From: Mycolicibacterium sp. ND9-15 | Lineage (GTDB): Bacteria; Actinomycetota; Actinomycetes; Mycobacteriales; Mycobacteriaceae | NCBI RefSeq assembly: GCF_035918395.1 | Contig: NZ_CP142362.1 | Coordinates: 3,881,501 to 3,945,500 of the forward strand | Reading direction: 5' to 3' | DNA length: 64,000 nt | In this document: piece by piece, positions 25,185 to 33,672 of the stretch | Position numbering within the stretch: the first letter of the stretch is position 1 | Layout of the letters: each line of letters starts with the position of its first letter | The notes under the pieces: model-generated | Told to the model about the DNA's origin: nothing | The model's database searches: none | What the model saw: the letters and a program-made list of their open reading frames with translations, nothing else | Position numbers and translations under genes: made by a program

Positions 25185-26549
25185 TCAGTCCGCCAAGGCC
25201 AGGACCTCGTCGAAGCCCTCGACGAGGCAGGTGTGGAAGAGGTCGTAGTCAGGTATCGCGGCCGTGTCGACGGTGATGCCGAAATAGCAGGTGCCCGCAT
25301 ACGTCAACAGTGTGACGTTGACCGCTGCGCCGATCGTCGGGCCGAATGCGTACTGGCCGCTGACTTTCGCCCCACCGAGGTAGACCGGCACCGGGATTCC
25401 CGGCACGTCGCTGGCAAGGAAGTCGACGTTGCGCAAGATCGAACCGATATACCAACGGGGCATGAGGTTGAGTGCCCCGGCGATCGTCTGCGTGTACGGT
25501 AGCGAGCTTTCACTGCGGACTTTGTCGGTGCGGCAGCGGATTTCGCTGATCCTTTCGGACGGGTCGGGCAGTCCCGCGGGGATGTCGAATCGCATGAGCG
25601 TGATCCGATTGCCACCCATCTCGTCGCCGTCGGTGCGCAAGCTGATCGGCATGGTCAGGTGCAGGTCGCCGATGGCGATGCCGTGCTTGTCGTGATAACG
25701 GCGCAATCCGCCGGCGACCGCGGCGACGAAAGCATCATTGAGGGCGCCCTCGCAGCGATGTGCCGCCGCCCGCAGCGGGCGCAGCGGAACCTCGTGAACA
25801 CCGAGTCGGCGGACGAGACTTCGGCGAGTCATCAGGGGTGAGCCGGTGCTCGTCACCGGGCGTACCGTGCGGTAGACGGACGCCGCCGTCTCCACCGCCG
25901 AGTTGACCGCCGCAACGGGACGACGGAGGCCCTGGTACAGCCATCTCGGCGCCGACGTGACCGCGGTGCTCACCGCGGCACCCGCCGACCGTGCGTGATA
26001 GCGGATCGCGTCACCGTAGCCGGTGAACCACGACCCGCTGGCGGCTTGCGGCTCTGCGGGCAACGGCGCGGCGGTGCCCGGGTCCTCGTGCAGGTCGAAC
26101 AGGATCATGCCGATCTGGATGCCACCCACCCCGTCGGTCAACGCGTGGTGGAACCTGCACAACAATGCCGCCGCGTCACCAGACAGCCCGTCGATCAGCG
26201 TGGCTTCCCACAGCGGCCGGGCCCTGTCGAAGTCGGCCATCTCGGCCAGCCGCGCCATCTCCAAGACGGTGTCCAACGTGCCGGGGGCCGGCGCGGTCAC
26301 TCGCCGCAGGTGGAAGTCGAGGTCGAAGTCGGGTGCCTGCTCCCACCTCGGCGGTGCCGGCGGTGGCGACTGCACCACCCGCTGCCGAAACATCGGCAAC
26401 ATCCGGCTGATCCGGTCGAAGCGTTCCCGGACTCTCGCCCAGTCGGGCACCCGGTCCAGCATGATCACGGTGACCACCGTTGACCTCAGCCGCGGGTCGC
26501 TTTCCATCGCCCAGGTGAAGGCGTCCGTATTGCGCATGAATGCTGTCAT
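25185..26549 (-). CDS. Wax ester synthase / diacylglycerol acyltransferase (WS/DGAT)
   Basis: 454 residues. Joins acyl-CoA with fatty alcohol or diacylglycerol to make storage lipid. The catalytic motif HHALTDG is intact at residues 134-140. Other family marks are PLWEATLIDGLSGD upstream of it, NDAFVAAVAGGLRRY, and the C-terminal SDVPGIPVPVYLGGAKV (the PLW and ND/SNVPG regions of the family). Likely membrane-associated without TM helices. It is downstream of oppA on the same strand but separated by 100 bp that hold two DosR-like boxes, so it probably has its own hypoxia-type promoter. Which of the many mycobacterial paralogs it equals is not clear. Confidence 0.88.
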   Translation of the reverse strand: MTAFMRNTDAFTWAMESDPRLRSTVVTVIMLDRVPDWARVRERFDRISRMLPMFRQRVVQSPPPAPPRWEQAPDFDLDFHLRRVTAPAPGTLDTVLEMARLAEMADFDRARPLWEATLIDGLSGDAAALLCRFHHALTDGVGGIQIGMILFDLHEDPGTAAPLPAEPQAASGSWFTGYGDAIRYHARSAGAAVSTAVTSAPRWLYQGLRRPVAAVNSAVETAASVYRTVRPVTSTGSPLMTRRSLVRRLGVHEVPLRPLRAAAHRCEGALNDAFVAAVAGGLRRYHDKHGIAIGDLHLTMPISLRTDGDEMGGNRITLMRFDIPAGLPDPSERISEIRCRTDKVRSESSLPYTQTIAGALNLMPRWYIGSILRNVDFLASDVPGIPVPVYLGGAKVSGQYAFGPTIGAAVNVTLLTYAGTCYFGITVDTAAIPDYDLFHTCLVEGFDEVLALAD

Positions 26550-26607
26550 GAGGGCTCCGTCCTCAGGCTACGACCGGATGTCAGCCGCCGCGACGGTCCT
26601 GCGGCGG

Positions 26608-26627
26608 TAGAGGACTTAATACCCCGA
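26608..26627. promoter_or_regulatory. DosR-like box, proximal
   Basis: TAGAGGACTTAATACCCCGA matches the DosR consensus TTSGGGACTWWAGTCCCSAA at 15 of 20 positions by my count, including GGACTTAA and CCC. It ends about 58 bp upstream of the WS/DGAT start. Confidence 0.5.
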
Positions 26628-26629
26628 AG

Positions 26630-26649
26630 GCGTGCACAAAAGTCCCGAC
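26630..26649 (-). promoter_or_regulatory. DosR-like box, distal
   Basis: On the minus strand it reads GTCGGGACTTTTGTGCACGC. It matches the DosR consensus at 14 of 20 positions with an intact TCGGGACTTT half-site. It begins right after the oppA stop and is 2 bp from the proximal box, a tandem layout like that reported upstream of tgs1. Confidence 0.5.
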
Positions 26650-28320
26650 TCAGGGCTTCATGAAGCCGATCGTGGAGTAGTCCGCGTCGGCCAGCCCGAA
26701 GGCACCGAAATTCGCCAGATTGCTGCGGACGGCGATGTTCCCGGTCGACTGGGTCAGCGGCAAGCTGAACACCTCCTCAAACAGCAACTTGTCGAGTTCA
26801 TTGGCCAGCGTGCGGGCCTTGGCGGGATCCAGTTCGCCGACGGTCTGCTCGACCTTGGCGTCGATCTGTGGGCTGCTGATCTTGCCGAAATTGCTCTCGG
26901 CCCCGGTCCGATAGATCTGCGTCAGGCTCGCCAGCGGGAAAGCGTCACCGCTCCAGGAGAATTGGGCGATGTCGAAGTTGCCAACGGTGACGTAGTCGGT
27001 GAAGAAGCCGGCCGCCGGGCGGACGTCCAATTCGAGTTTGACCCCGATCTGGGCGAGGTTGTTCTGCGCGATCTGCCCGTACTGCCGCGTCCCGAGCGAG
27101 TCGAACAGTACGTCGCGGATCACCAGTTGGCGTCCGTCCTTCTCCCGGAACTGGCCGTTGAGCCGCCAGCCCAGCGCGTCGAGTTCCTGCTTGGCCTTCT
27201 CGGGATCGAACGCAACCTCGCCGCTGTTGTCCTGGTAGCCCTCCTGACCGGCGACGAAAATGTGGTTGTTCAGGGGCACCGGGTTGTCGGCGAGCCCACG
27301 CTGGGTCACTTCGGCGATGGTCTTGCGGTCGATGCCCTTGGCGATCGCGCGCCGCAGCGCGGGGTCGGCCAGGATCGAACCCGGGGAACCGTTGAACGTG
27401 AAGTGGTACCACGCCAGCCCCGGCGCTCGCCGGATGCTCAGACCCTCCGTCCGGCGCGCAATCTGCATCTCGTCCAGCGTCGCCAGACCGCTGGCGTCGA
27501 TGGTGTTGTTCTGCAGCGCCGGGATCCGCGCGGCGTCATCGAGGACGAGGAAGGTGATGCTGTCCAGCAGCGGCTGCTCACCCCACCATTTAGGGTTGCG
27601 GGTCAACGTGATTCGCTTGGCACCGCGGTCGAGGTTGGAGACGATGAACGGTCCCGCCGACGGGCCGGGGGCGTTGAGTTGCCCCTTGTTGAAGACCTCC
27701 GGGTTCTCCGTCGAGATCTTGGGCAGCAGCAAGGTGGTACCGGCGAACATGCCGCGCCAATCGGACCAGGGCTTGGCGAAGGTGATGACGGCTTGGCGGT
27801 CGTCGACACCGCGTTCGATCTTTTCGACGCGGTCGCTGCCGTTGGTGGCCGCGATCGCGAACCTGTCGTCCTTGCCGCTGGTCGCGTTGATCTGGGACCG
27901 GATGTCCTCCCAGGTGATCGGTGTGCCGTCGCTCCACACGGCTTCCGGGTTGATGGTGTATGTGACGACCTGTGGGTCCGTGCTGGTCAACTCGACGCTG
28001 GTGAAGTAGTCGGTGTTGACGGTGGCGGAGCCGTCGGCCGCGATCCGGAAGGCGCGCGGCATCGTCGGCCTCAACAGCGAGTTGTTGTCGCCGGTGTTGC
28101 CGTCGATGTGTAGCGAGTTGAAGTTGGGCGGGAAGTCGCCGAGCGCCAGCCGAAGGTTGCCGCCTTGCTGCAGGTTGGCGACGTCCTGCGGGTTGATCTC
28201 GTTGGTGGTTCCGACCGTCGCCTCGCCGCCGGCGGAGGGGGCTTCGTCGTTGCCGCCGGAACAGGCGGTCAGGATCAGCGCGGTGATCATGGTCGCCGCA
28301 GCGAAGCGTCGGATCGTCAT
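26650..28320 (-). CDS. oppA: Oligopeptide ABC transporter, substrate-binding lipoprotein
   Basis: 556 residues. Signal peptide with lipobox ILTAC (acylated Cys20), Ser/Gly linker, then an SBP_bac_5 periplasmic-binding fold. Marks include the family stretch VTYTINPEAVWSDGTPITWEDI and LADPALRRAIAKGIDRKTIA. Captures peptides outside the membrane for OppBC. It is the last gene of oppBCDA, 11 bp after oppD. Homolog of Rv1280c, which in M. tuberculosis has been tied to glutathione/peptide uptake (literature, from memory). Confidence 0.9.
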   Translation of the reverse strand: MTIRRFAAATMITALILTACSGGNDEAPSAGGEATVGTTNEINPQDVANLQQGGNLRLALGDFPPNFNSLHIDGNTGDNNSLLRPTMPRAFRIAADGSATVNTDYFTSVELTSTDPQVVTYTINPEAVWSDGTPITWEDIRSQINATSGKDDRFAIAATNGSDRVEKIERGVDDRQAVITFAKPWSDWRGMFAGTTLLLPKISTENPEVFNKGQLNAPGPSAGPFIVSNLDRGAKRITLTRNPKWWGEQPLLDSITFLVLDDAARIPALQNNTIDASGLATLDEMQIARRTEGLSIRRAPGLAWYHFTFNGSPGSILADPALRRAIAKGIDRKTIAEVTQRGLADNPVPLNNHIFVAGQEGYQDNSGEVAFDPEKAKQELDALGWRLNGQFREKDGRQLVIRDVLFDSLGTRQYGQIAQNNLAQIGVKLELDVRPAAGFFTDYVTVGNFDIAQFSWSGDAFPLASLTQIYRTGAESNFGKISSPQIDAKVEQTVGELDPAKARTLANELDKLLFEEVFSLPLTQSTGNIAVRSNLANFGAFGLADADYSTIGFMKP

Positions 28321-28331
28321 GCGCTCTGACT

Positions 28332-30173
28332 TTAGCTGCGATTCACCTGAGGCCGCGGCACCGCGGCGAGCAACCGCCGGGTGTAGTCGTGGCGGGGGTT
28401 GGTGAACACCTGGTCGCCGTCGCCCTCTTCCACCACGGTGCCCTTGTACATGACGGCCACCCGGTGAGCGAGGTGTCTGACCACGGACAGGTCGTGCGAG
28501 ACGAACAGATACGACAGCCCGAACCGCCGCTGCAGATCGAGCAGCAGGTTGATGATGCCGGCCTGGATCGAGACGTCGAGGGCCGACACCGGCTCGTCGA
28601 GCGCGAGGATCTTGGGCTGCAGCGCGAGCGCCCGCGCGATCCCGATGCGTTGCTTCTGCCCGCCGGAGAACTCCGCCGGATACCGCGAGGCGTCGGCGCG
28701 CTGCAACCCGACGATGCCCAGCAGCTCGGTGACGCGTTCGTCGCGGCTGCGCTTGTCGAAACCGTTGGCCTGCAACGGCTCGGCCAGCACATCGAACACG
28801 GGGAGCCGCGGGTCCAGGGATGCCACCGGATCCTGGAACACGACCTGCAGATCACCGCGCAGCGCCCGGCGGGCGCGGCGGTTCAGCGAGGCCACATCCT
28901 TGCCGAGCACCTCGATGGAACCTGACTCGGGGGCCGTCAACTGCAGGACCTGATGCAGGGTCGTCGACTTCCCCGATCCGGACTCTCCGACGATGCCAAG
29001 CGTGCGACCCTGCTGCAGGGCAAAGCTGACGCCGTCGACCGCGCGAACCTCACCGACCTGGCGGCGGAACACCACACCTTTCGTGAGCTTGTAGGTCTTG
29101 ACCAAGTCATCGACGCGCAAGATCACCGGAGCGTCGGCGGCCGCCGGTGTGTCGGGCGGGGCCGTCGACACCCCGTAGATGTCGGCGGCGCTGCGGCCGA
29201 CGACGTGTTCGGTGCGGATGCAAGCCGCGCGGTGGCCGGTACCGGCGCCCATCGGTAATAGCTCCGGTTCGGCGGCGCGACAGTCGTCGATGGCCAGCGG
29301 ACACCGCGGAGCGAACGGGCAACCGGGCGGCAGCGCGGCCATCGACGGCGGTGCGCCGGGTATGGGCACCAGCCGTGCGCCCTGTGCGGCGTCCAGCCGC
29401 GGGACGGAGCCGAGCAAGCCGACGGTATACGGCATGCGCCGGTCGCGGTACAACTGCTCGACCGTGGCCACCTCGACCGCACGTCCGGCGTACATCACCA
29501 AGGCACGGTCGGCGAACTCGGCGACCACCCCGAGGTCGTGGGTGATGATCAAGACGCCGGCGCCGGTCACGTCGCGCGCCGTCTTGAGCACATCGAGGAT
29601 CTGCTCCTGCACCGTGACGTCCAGCGCGGTCGTCGGCTCGTCGCAGATGAGTAGATCGGGGTCGTTGGCGATCGCGATCGCGATCACCACCCGCTGACGC
29701 TCGCCGCCGGACAGTTCGTGGGGAAAGGACCTGGCTCGCCGGTCGGGTTGCGCGATGCCGACCAACTCGAGCAGTTCGACCGCCCGTTTCCTCGCGGTCC
29801 GTCGGCCGGTGCCGCGCTGATGTATCTCGATCGCCTCCGCGATCTGGTCACCCACGGTGTAGACCGGCGTCAGCGCCGACATCGGGTCCTGGAACACCGT
29901 GCCGATGGCCTTCCCGCGGATCGCCGACATCCGTTGATCCGATGACCCGACCAGTTCGTCACCGTTGAGCCGAATCGAACCGGACACGTCGGCGTATTCG
30001 GGCAGCAGGCCGACCACTGCCATCGCGCTGGCCGATTTGCCCGCTCCCGACTCGCCGACCAGCGCGACGACCTCGCCCTTGCCGACGTCGAAGTTCATGC
30101 CGCGCACCGCATTCACCGCCGCCGTGTCCGTCGGGAACGCGACCGTGAGGTCGCGGACTTCGAGCAGGCTCAC
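28332..30173 (-). CDS. oppD: Oligopeptide ABC transporter, double ATPase subunit
   Basis: 613 residues with two full ABC domains fused head to tail. The first has Walker A GESGAGKSASA, signature LSGGERQR and Walker B LLICDEPTTALD. The second has Walker A GESGSGKSTT, signature FSGGQKQR and Walker B ILALDEPVSALD. Each is followed by an oligopeptide-type C-terminal region; the first has four cysteines around PPGCPFAPRCPLA, which can bind an Fe-S cluster in OppD homologs. This fusion replaces separate OppD and OppF. Overlaps oppC by 4 nt. Confidence 0.92.
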   Translation of the reverse strand: MSLLEVRDLTVAFPTDTAAVNAVRGMNFDVGKGEVVALVGESGAGKSASAMAVVGLLPEYADVSGSIRLNGDELVGSSDQRMSAIRGKAIGTVFQDPMSALTPVYTVGDQIAEAIEIHQRGTGRRTARKRAVELLELVGIAQPDRRARSFPHELSGGERQRVVIAIAIANDPDLLICDEPTTALDVTVQEQILDVLKTARDVTGAGVLIITHDLGVVAEFADRALVMYAGRAVEVATVEQLYRDRRMPYTVGLLGSVPRLDAAQGARLVPIPGAPPSMAALPPGCPFAPRCPLAIDDCRAAEPELLPMGAGTGHRAACIRTEHVVGRSAADIYGVSTAPPDTPAAADAPVILRVDDLVKTYKLTKGVVFRRQVGEVRAVDGVSFALQQGRTLGIVGESGSGKSTTLHQVLQLTAPESGSIEVLGKDVASLNRRARRALRGDLQVVFQDPVASLDPRLPVFDVLAEPLQANGFDKRSRDERVTELLGIVGLQRADASRYPAEFSGGQKQRIGIARALALQPKILALDEPVSALDVSIQAGIINLLLDLQRRFGLSYLFVSHDLSVVRHLAHRVAVMYKGTVVEEGDGDQVFTNPRHDYTRRLLAAVPRPQVNRS

Positions 30174-31102
30174 CGCTTGCGCCTCCGCAGCTGCCGCGCA
30201 CCAGGATCCAGCGCGTCGCGCAGCCCGTCACCAACCAGGTTGGCACACAAGATGATCAACACCAGCACACCACCGGGAAACAGGAACAGCCACGGGAACG
30301 TCGTCGCGGACTTGGTGCCGTCGGCGATCAGGGTGCCGAGCGACACATCGGGTGGCTGGATGCCGAATCCCAGGAAGCTCAGTCCCGTTTCGGCAAGCAC
30401 CGCCACCCCGACGTTGAGGGCGGTGTCGATGATGATGATCGACGCGACATTGGGGAGGATGTGACGAACGATGATCCGCCCGTTGCTGACGCCCATATAC
30501 CTTGCGGCGGCGACGAACTCACGGTCGCGAAGGCTCATCGTCATGCCGCGCACGATCCGTGAGCTGACCATCCAGCTGAACAATGACAGCAGCAAGATCA
30601 TCCACACGATGTCACCCTTGGTGCGCTGCACGACGATTGAGATCAGCAGGAAGCTCGGCACCACGAGCATCAGGTCGACCAGCCACATCAAGACCGGATC
30701 GCGCCAGTCGGCGAAGTACCCGGCGATCGTCCCGACTGTCGCCGCGATGATCGTCGAGATGAACGCCACACAGACGCCGATCAGCATCGACTTCTGCATC
30801 CCCCGCAGTGTCTGGGCGAACAGATCCTGTCCCAACGCGTTGGTGCCGAACCAATGATCGGGACTGGGCGGCTGCTGCAGCGCGTAGTAGTCCAGATCGC
30901 TGTAGCTGTACGGCAACAGCGGCGGCAGTGCATAGCAGGCGATGAACAGCAGTACCAACAACGCCGACGAGATCACCGCCGGCTTGTTGCGCAGGAACCG
31001 GCGGAACACCAGCGATCGTCGTGAGGCGAAGCCCCCGGTGTCCTCAGCGTTGATGCCGGACTGCGCGGTGGTCGACGGCTCCGTGCTGACGGGTTCGGTC
31101 AT
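30170..31102 (-). CDS. oppC: Oligopeptide ABC transporter permease OppC
   Basis: 310 residues. N-terminal cytoplasmic tail and first TM helix, then the OppC extracellular segment HWFGTNALGQDLFAQTLRGM, five more TM helices and the permease EAA loop EFVAAARYMGVSNGRIIVRH. The start ATG at 31102 overlaps the oppB stop (ATGA); an upstream in-frame extension to 31240 is antisense noise. Forms the channel with OppB. Confidence 0.91.
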   Translation of the reverse strand: MTEPVSTEPSTTAQSGINAEDTGGFASRRSLVFRRFLRNKPAVISSALLVLLFIACYALPPLLPYSYSDLDYYALQQPPSPDHWFGTNALGQDLFAQTLRGMQKSMLIGVCVAFISTIIAATVGTIAGYFADWRDPVLMWLVDLMLVVPSFLLISIVVQRTKGDIVWMILLLSLFSWMVSSRIVRGMTMSLRDREFVAAARYMGVSNGRIIVRHILPNVASIIIIDTALNVGVAVLAETGLSFLGFGIQPPDVSLGTLIADGTKSATTFPWLFLFPGGVLVLIILCANLVGDGLRDALDPGARQLRRRKR

Positions 31103-32076
31103 GACACCCGCACCCTCGGATCGAGTGCGGCGTAGACCACGTCGGAGAGCAAGCCCGCCAACAGGATCATCGCGGCGGAGAGCACCGTGATCGCCGCGAC
31201 GATGTTGATGTCCTGGTTGCCGATGCCGGTGACGATCCATTCACCGACGCCGTACCAGCCGAAGATCTTCTCGGTGAACACCGCACCGGTGACCAATCCC
31301 GCGACGCTGTAGGCGAACAGCGTCGCCATCGGGATCAGCGCCGTGCGTAACCCGTGCTTGAACAGCGCCCGCCGGCGCGTCAGCCCCTTGGCCCGCGCGG
31401 TGCGGATGAAGTCCTGGCCGAGGACGTCGAGCATCGCGTTGCGTTGGTACCGGCTGTAGATCGCGATCGAAGAAAGCGCGAGCGTCATACTCGGCAACAC
31501 CAGGTGCTGCAACCGGTCGACGAACTCGTTCCACGCGCCCTCGATCGGGTAGGCCGACGTCTCGCCGGTGTACTCGAAGATCCGGACGCCCAGCACGTTG
31601 TTCACGCCCAGCGCCGCGAGGATGAACAGGTTGGCCAACACGAATGTCGGGGTGCTGATCACCAACAGCGACACCACGGTGACCACACGGTCGCTGAGCC
31701 GGTACTGCCTGATGGCGCCCCACGCGCCGGCGGCGACGCCGATCACCGTGCCGACCACCGAGCCGATGATCAGCAGCCGGAGGCTGACTCCGACCCGACG
31801 CCACAGCTCGTCGGTCACCGGCTGCCCGCCGATCGTCACACCGAAGTCACCGCGAATGGCCCCGGAGGCCCAGTGGACGTACTGCTCGAGCACCGGCTTG
31901 TCCAGCCCGAGCTCGACGCGTTTGGCGTCGATGACGGCTTGGGGCGGCCGAGGATTGCGGCTCTCCAGACTGTCGAGCGGATCGAACTGCCATGATGCGA
32001 GCAGGAAGACGAGAAACGAGGCCAGCGCCAGCAACACCAGATAGTTCAGCAGTCGGCGTACCAAGAACCGCGTCAT
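31099..32076 (-). CDS. oppB: Oligopeptide ABC transporter permease OppB
   Basis: 325 residues, six TM helices, beginning MTRFLVRRLLNYLVLLALAS. It has the OppB marks YVHWASGAIRGDFGVTI and the EAA loop DFIRTARAKGLTRRRALFKH. First gene of the oppBCDA operon, whose genes overlap or are within 11 bp. A TAACCT at 32110-32115 on the minus strand is a possible -10 with a UTR of about 27 nt. Confidence 0.91.
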   Translation of the reverse strand: MTRFLVRRLLNYLVLLALASFLVFLLASWQFDPLDSLESRNPRPPQAVIDAKRVELGLDKPVLEQYVHWASGAIRGDFGVTIGGQPVTDELWRRVGVSLRLLIIGSVVGTVIGVAAGAWGAIRQYRLSDRVVTVVSLLVISTPTFVLANLFILAALGVNNVLGVRIFEYTGETSAYPIEGAWNEFVDRLQHLVLPSMTLALSSIAIYSRYQRNAMLDVLGQDFIRTARAKGLTRRRALFKHGLRTALIPMATLFAYSVAGLVTGAVFTEKIFGWYGVGEWIVTGIGNQDINIVAAITVLSAAMILLAGLLSDVVYAALDPRVRVS

Positions 32077-32109
32077 GCGGAGTTTCCGTCCGTCGGCTGC
32101 ATGCGCTCA

Positions 32110-32115
32110 GGTTAG
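32110..32115 (-). promoter_or_regulatory. Candidate -10 for the opp operon
   Basis: TAACCT on the minus strand, about 33 nt before the oppB ATG. No clear -35. Confidence 0.3.
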
Positions 32116-32232
32116 GAGATAACGGCTCCGATGGCCGCGATGTGGCCGTCGACAGCGCGGCGACCTGCGGGTGTTGGCGAACTCTTACCCGGTGCCCAGC
32201 GTGCGTCCAGCAATGCCGCGTGAACTGGACGG

Positions 32233-32499
32233 ATGCAGGTGGTACGTCACAGGGCCCGACGGGCCACTTATGTGAAGACGATCTCCGCCGCGATCGGCGG
32301 CGGTGCGGTCCTCGGGATGGCCGCGCTCGGAGTCGCGGTCCCCCACACGTCGGGCGCCGCGACGCTGGCAAAGCCGAATATGACCGTCGGCGCGACGAGT
32401 ACGCAGACCACGCCGGCCAAAGCGCCCGCGGTCGGGATGGCGGTGCCGGCGATGAAGGGTCCGGCGCCGTTGCCGTCGGAGGAGGAAGCCGCCAAGTAG
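32233..32499 (+). CDS. Small exported protein, Ala/Pro-rich, unknown
   Basis: 88 residues from ATG 32233, or 75 from the GTG at 32272 (VKTISAAIGGG). A hydrophobic core (AAIGGGAVLGMAALGVAV) and ATLAKPN after it look like a Sec signal with cleavage near SGA-AT. The mature part is about 45 residues, unordered, rich in Ala, Pro, Thr, ending LPSEEEAAK. No family recognised. Similar small exported peptides are common in mycobacteria. Start choice is uncertain; no good Shine-Dalgarno precedes either. Confidence 0.5.
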   Translation: MQVVRHRARRATYVKTISAAIGGGAVLGMAALGVAVPHTSGAATLAKPNMTVGATSTQTTPAKAPAVGMAVPAMKGPAPLPSEEEAAK

Positions 32500-32601
32500 C
32501 TCGTTCGGCCGTTTCACCGGCTGCCCGTTGGGCTATCCAGCACGGTTAGACGGGCTGCGACGCTGGCTGACGCCGCCCACCGGACCAACGGAGGCGTCAA
32601 A

Positions 32602-32847
32602 GTGAACTCGAAGCAGATCAAGCTGCTCTCGGCGACGGTAGGCGTCAGCGCCCTGCTGGCGATGGGGGCGTTCTCCGTGGCATCCACTACCGCCGCTCAG
32701 GACGATGAGCCGCCCGTCACCCCGGGTCCGGTGACCACGTCTGCAATCACCACCGGCGAGACGATCACCGATTCGGCGGCGCCCGAGACGCCGGAGACGT
32801 CGGTGGTGACACCCGAGGTGACCGCGGAGCCGCCGCCGACCCCCTAG
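32602..32847 (+). CDS. Small exported Thr/Pro-rich protein, unknown
   Basis: 81 residues, signal peptide KLLSATVGVSALLAMGAFSV with cleavage near TTAAQ-DD, then an acidic, Thr/Pro/Glu-rich tail (PPVTPGPVTTSAITTGETIT) without cysteines. The GTG start has a GGAGG Shine-Dalgarno 7 nt upstream, which supports it. Related small secreted proteins occur in other mycobacteria; role unknown. It lies 55 bp before the promoter of the two-component system. Confidence 0.6.
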   Translation: MNSKQIKLLSATVGVSALLAMGAFSVASTTAAQDDEPPVTPGPVTTSAITTGETITDSAAPETPETSVVTPEVTAEPPPTP

Positions 32848-32902
32848 ACCCACTCCACAGCGGGCGCATAGGAAACGCACAGCCGCAGCTCACGGTGGCC
32901 GC

Positions 32903-32908
32903 GATAAT
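32903..32908 (+). promoter_or_regulatory. Candidate -10 of the uORF/two-component operon
   Basis: GATAAT, 6 nt, then the GTG of the mini-ORF at 32915. No clear -35. Confidence 0.5.
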
Positions 32909-32914
32909 GGAGCC

Positions 32915-32941
32915 GTGACCGCCCCCAATCACCAGCCGTGA
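32915..32941 (+). CDS. Leaderless 8-codon upstream ORF coupled to the response regulator
   Basis: GTG-initiated mini-ORF encoding MTAPNHQP then TGA. The TGA (32939-32941) overlaps the GTG start of the response regulator (32938-32940) in a GTGA junction. A -10 hexamer lies exactly 6 nt upstream, so the transcript would begin at this GTG, and ribosomes would reach the regulator only by coupling or re-initiation. Predicted from layout only; no expression evidence. Confidence 0.45.
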   Translation: MTAPNHQP

Positions 32942-33672
32942 GCGTGCAGGACCCGGGTAGGGCCGTGATGCGCCGTGCCGACGGGAAGCCGATACACGTG
33001 CTGGTCGTCGACGACGAACCGGTCCTCGCCGAGTTGATGTCGATGGCGCTTCGCTACGAGGGCTGGGACATCGCGACCGCGGCCGACGGGGCGTCGGCCA
33101 TCGCGTCGGCCCGCGAAACCCCGCCAGACGTGGTGGTGCTCGACGTCATGCTGCCGGATATGAGCGGGCTGGATGTGCTGCGCCGGTTGCGTGAGCGGAC
33201 TCCCGGCTTACCGTTGCTGCTGCTGACCGCCAAGGACTCCGTCGAGGATCGGATCGCCGGGCTGACCGCCGGCGGCGACGACTACGTCACCAAACCGTTC
33301 AGCATCGAGGAAGTGGTGTTGCGGCTGCGGGCGCTGCTGCGGCGCACGGGCGTAGCGAGCGAACCGGGCGGCGCGAAGATCGTGGTCGGTGACCTCGTGC
33401 TCGACGAGGACAGTCACGAGGTGACTCGCGGCGGTGAACCGATCACGCTGACCGCGACGGAATTCGAACTTCTGCGGTTCATGATGCGCAACTCGAAACG
33501 CGTGCTGAGCAAGGCGCAGATCCTCGATCGGGTGTGGAGCTACGACTTCGGCGGCCGGTCCAACATCGTCGAGTTGTACGTCTCCTACCTGCGAAAGAAG
33601 ATCGACAACGGGCGCGAGCCGATGATCCACACCCTGCGTGGTGCCGGGTATGTCCTCAAGCCTGCGCGCTGA
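32938..33672 (+). CDS. tcrX: OmpR/PhoB-family response regulator (TcrX-like)
   Basis: 244 residues. Receiver domain with the acidic pocket VVDDEP, phospho-acceptor Asp in VVLDVMLPDMSG, LLLTAKDS and the Lys in DDYVTKPF. A winged-helix DNA-binding domain follows (LTATEFELLRFMM, YDFGGRSNIVELYVSYLRKK, HTLRGAGYVL). The N-terminus (DGKPIHVLVVDDEPVLAEL) reads most like TcrX (Rv3765c), recalled from memory; the symbol is tentative. Starts GTG at 32938, GTG 32944 or ATG 32968 are all possible. Co-transcribed with the overlapping kinase gene. Confidence 0.8.
   Translation: MSVQDPGRAVMRRADGKPIHVLVVDDEPVLAELMSMALRYEGWDIATAADGASAIASARETPPDVVVLDVMLPDMSGLDVLRRLRERTPGLPLLLLTAKDSVEDRIAGLTAGGDDYVTKPFSIEEVVLRLRALLRRTGVASEPGGAKIVVGDLVLDEDSHEVTRGGEPITLTATEFELLRFMMRNSKRVLSKAQILDRVWSYDFGGRSNIVELYVSYLRKKIDNGREPMIHTLRGAGYVLKPAR

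Noticed and set aside
26632..28113. 493-codon plus-strand frame opposite oppA
   Set aside because: Antisense to a full oppA with lipobox; no recognisable domain.
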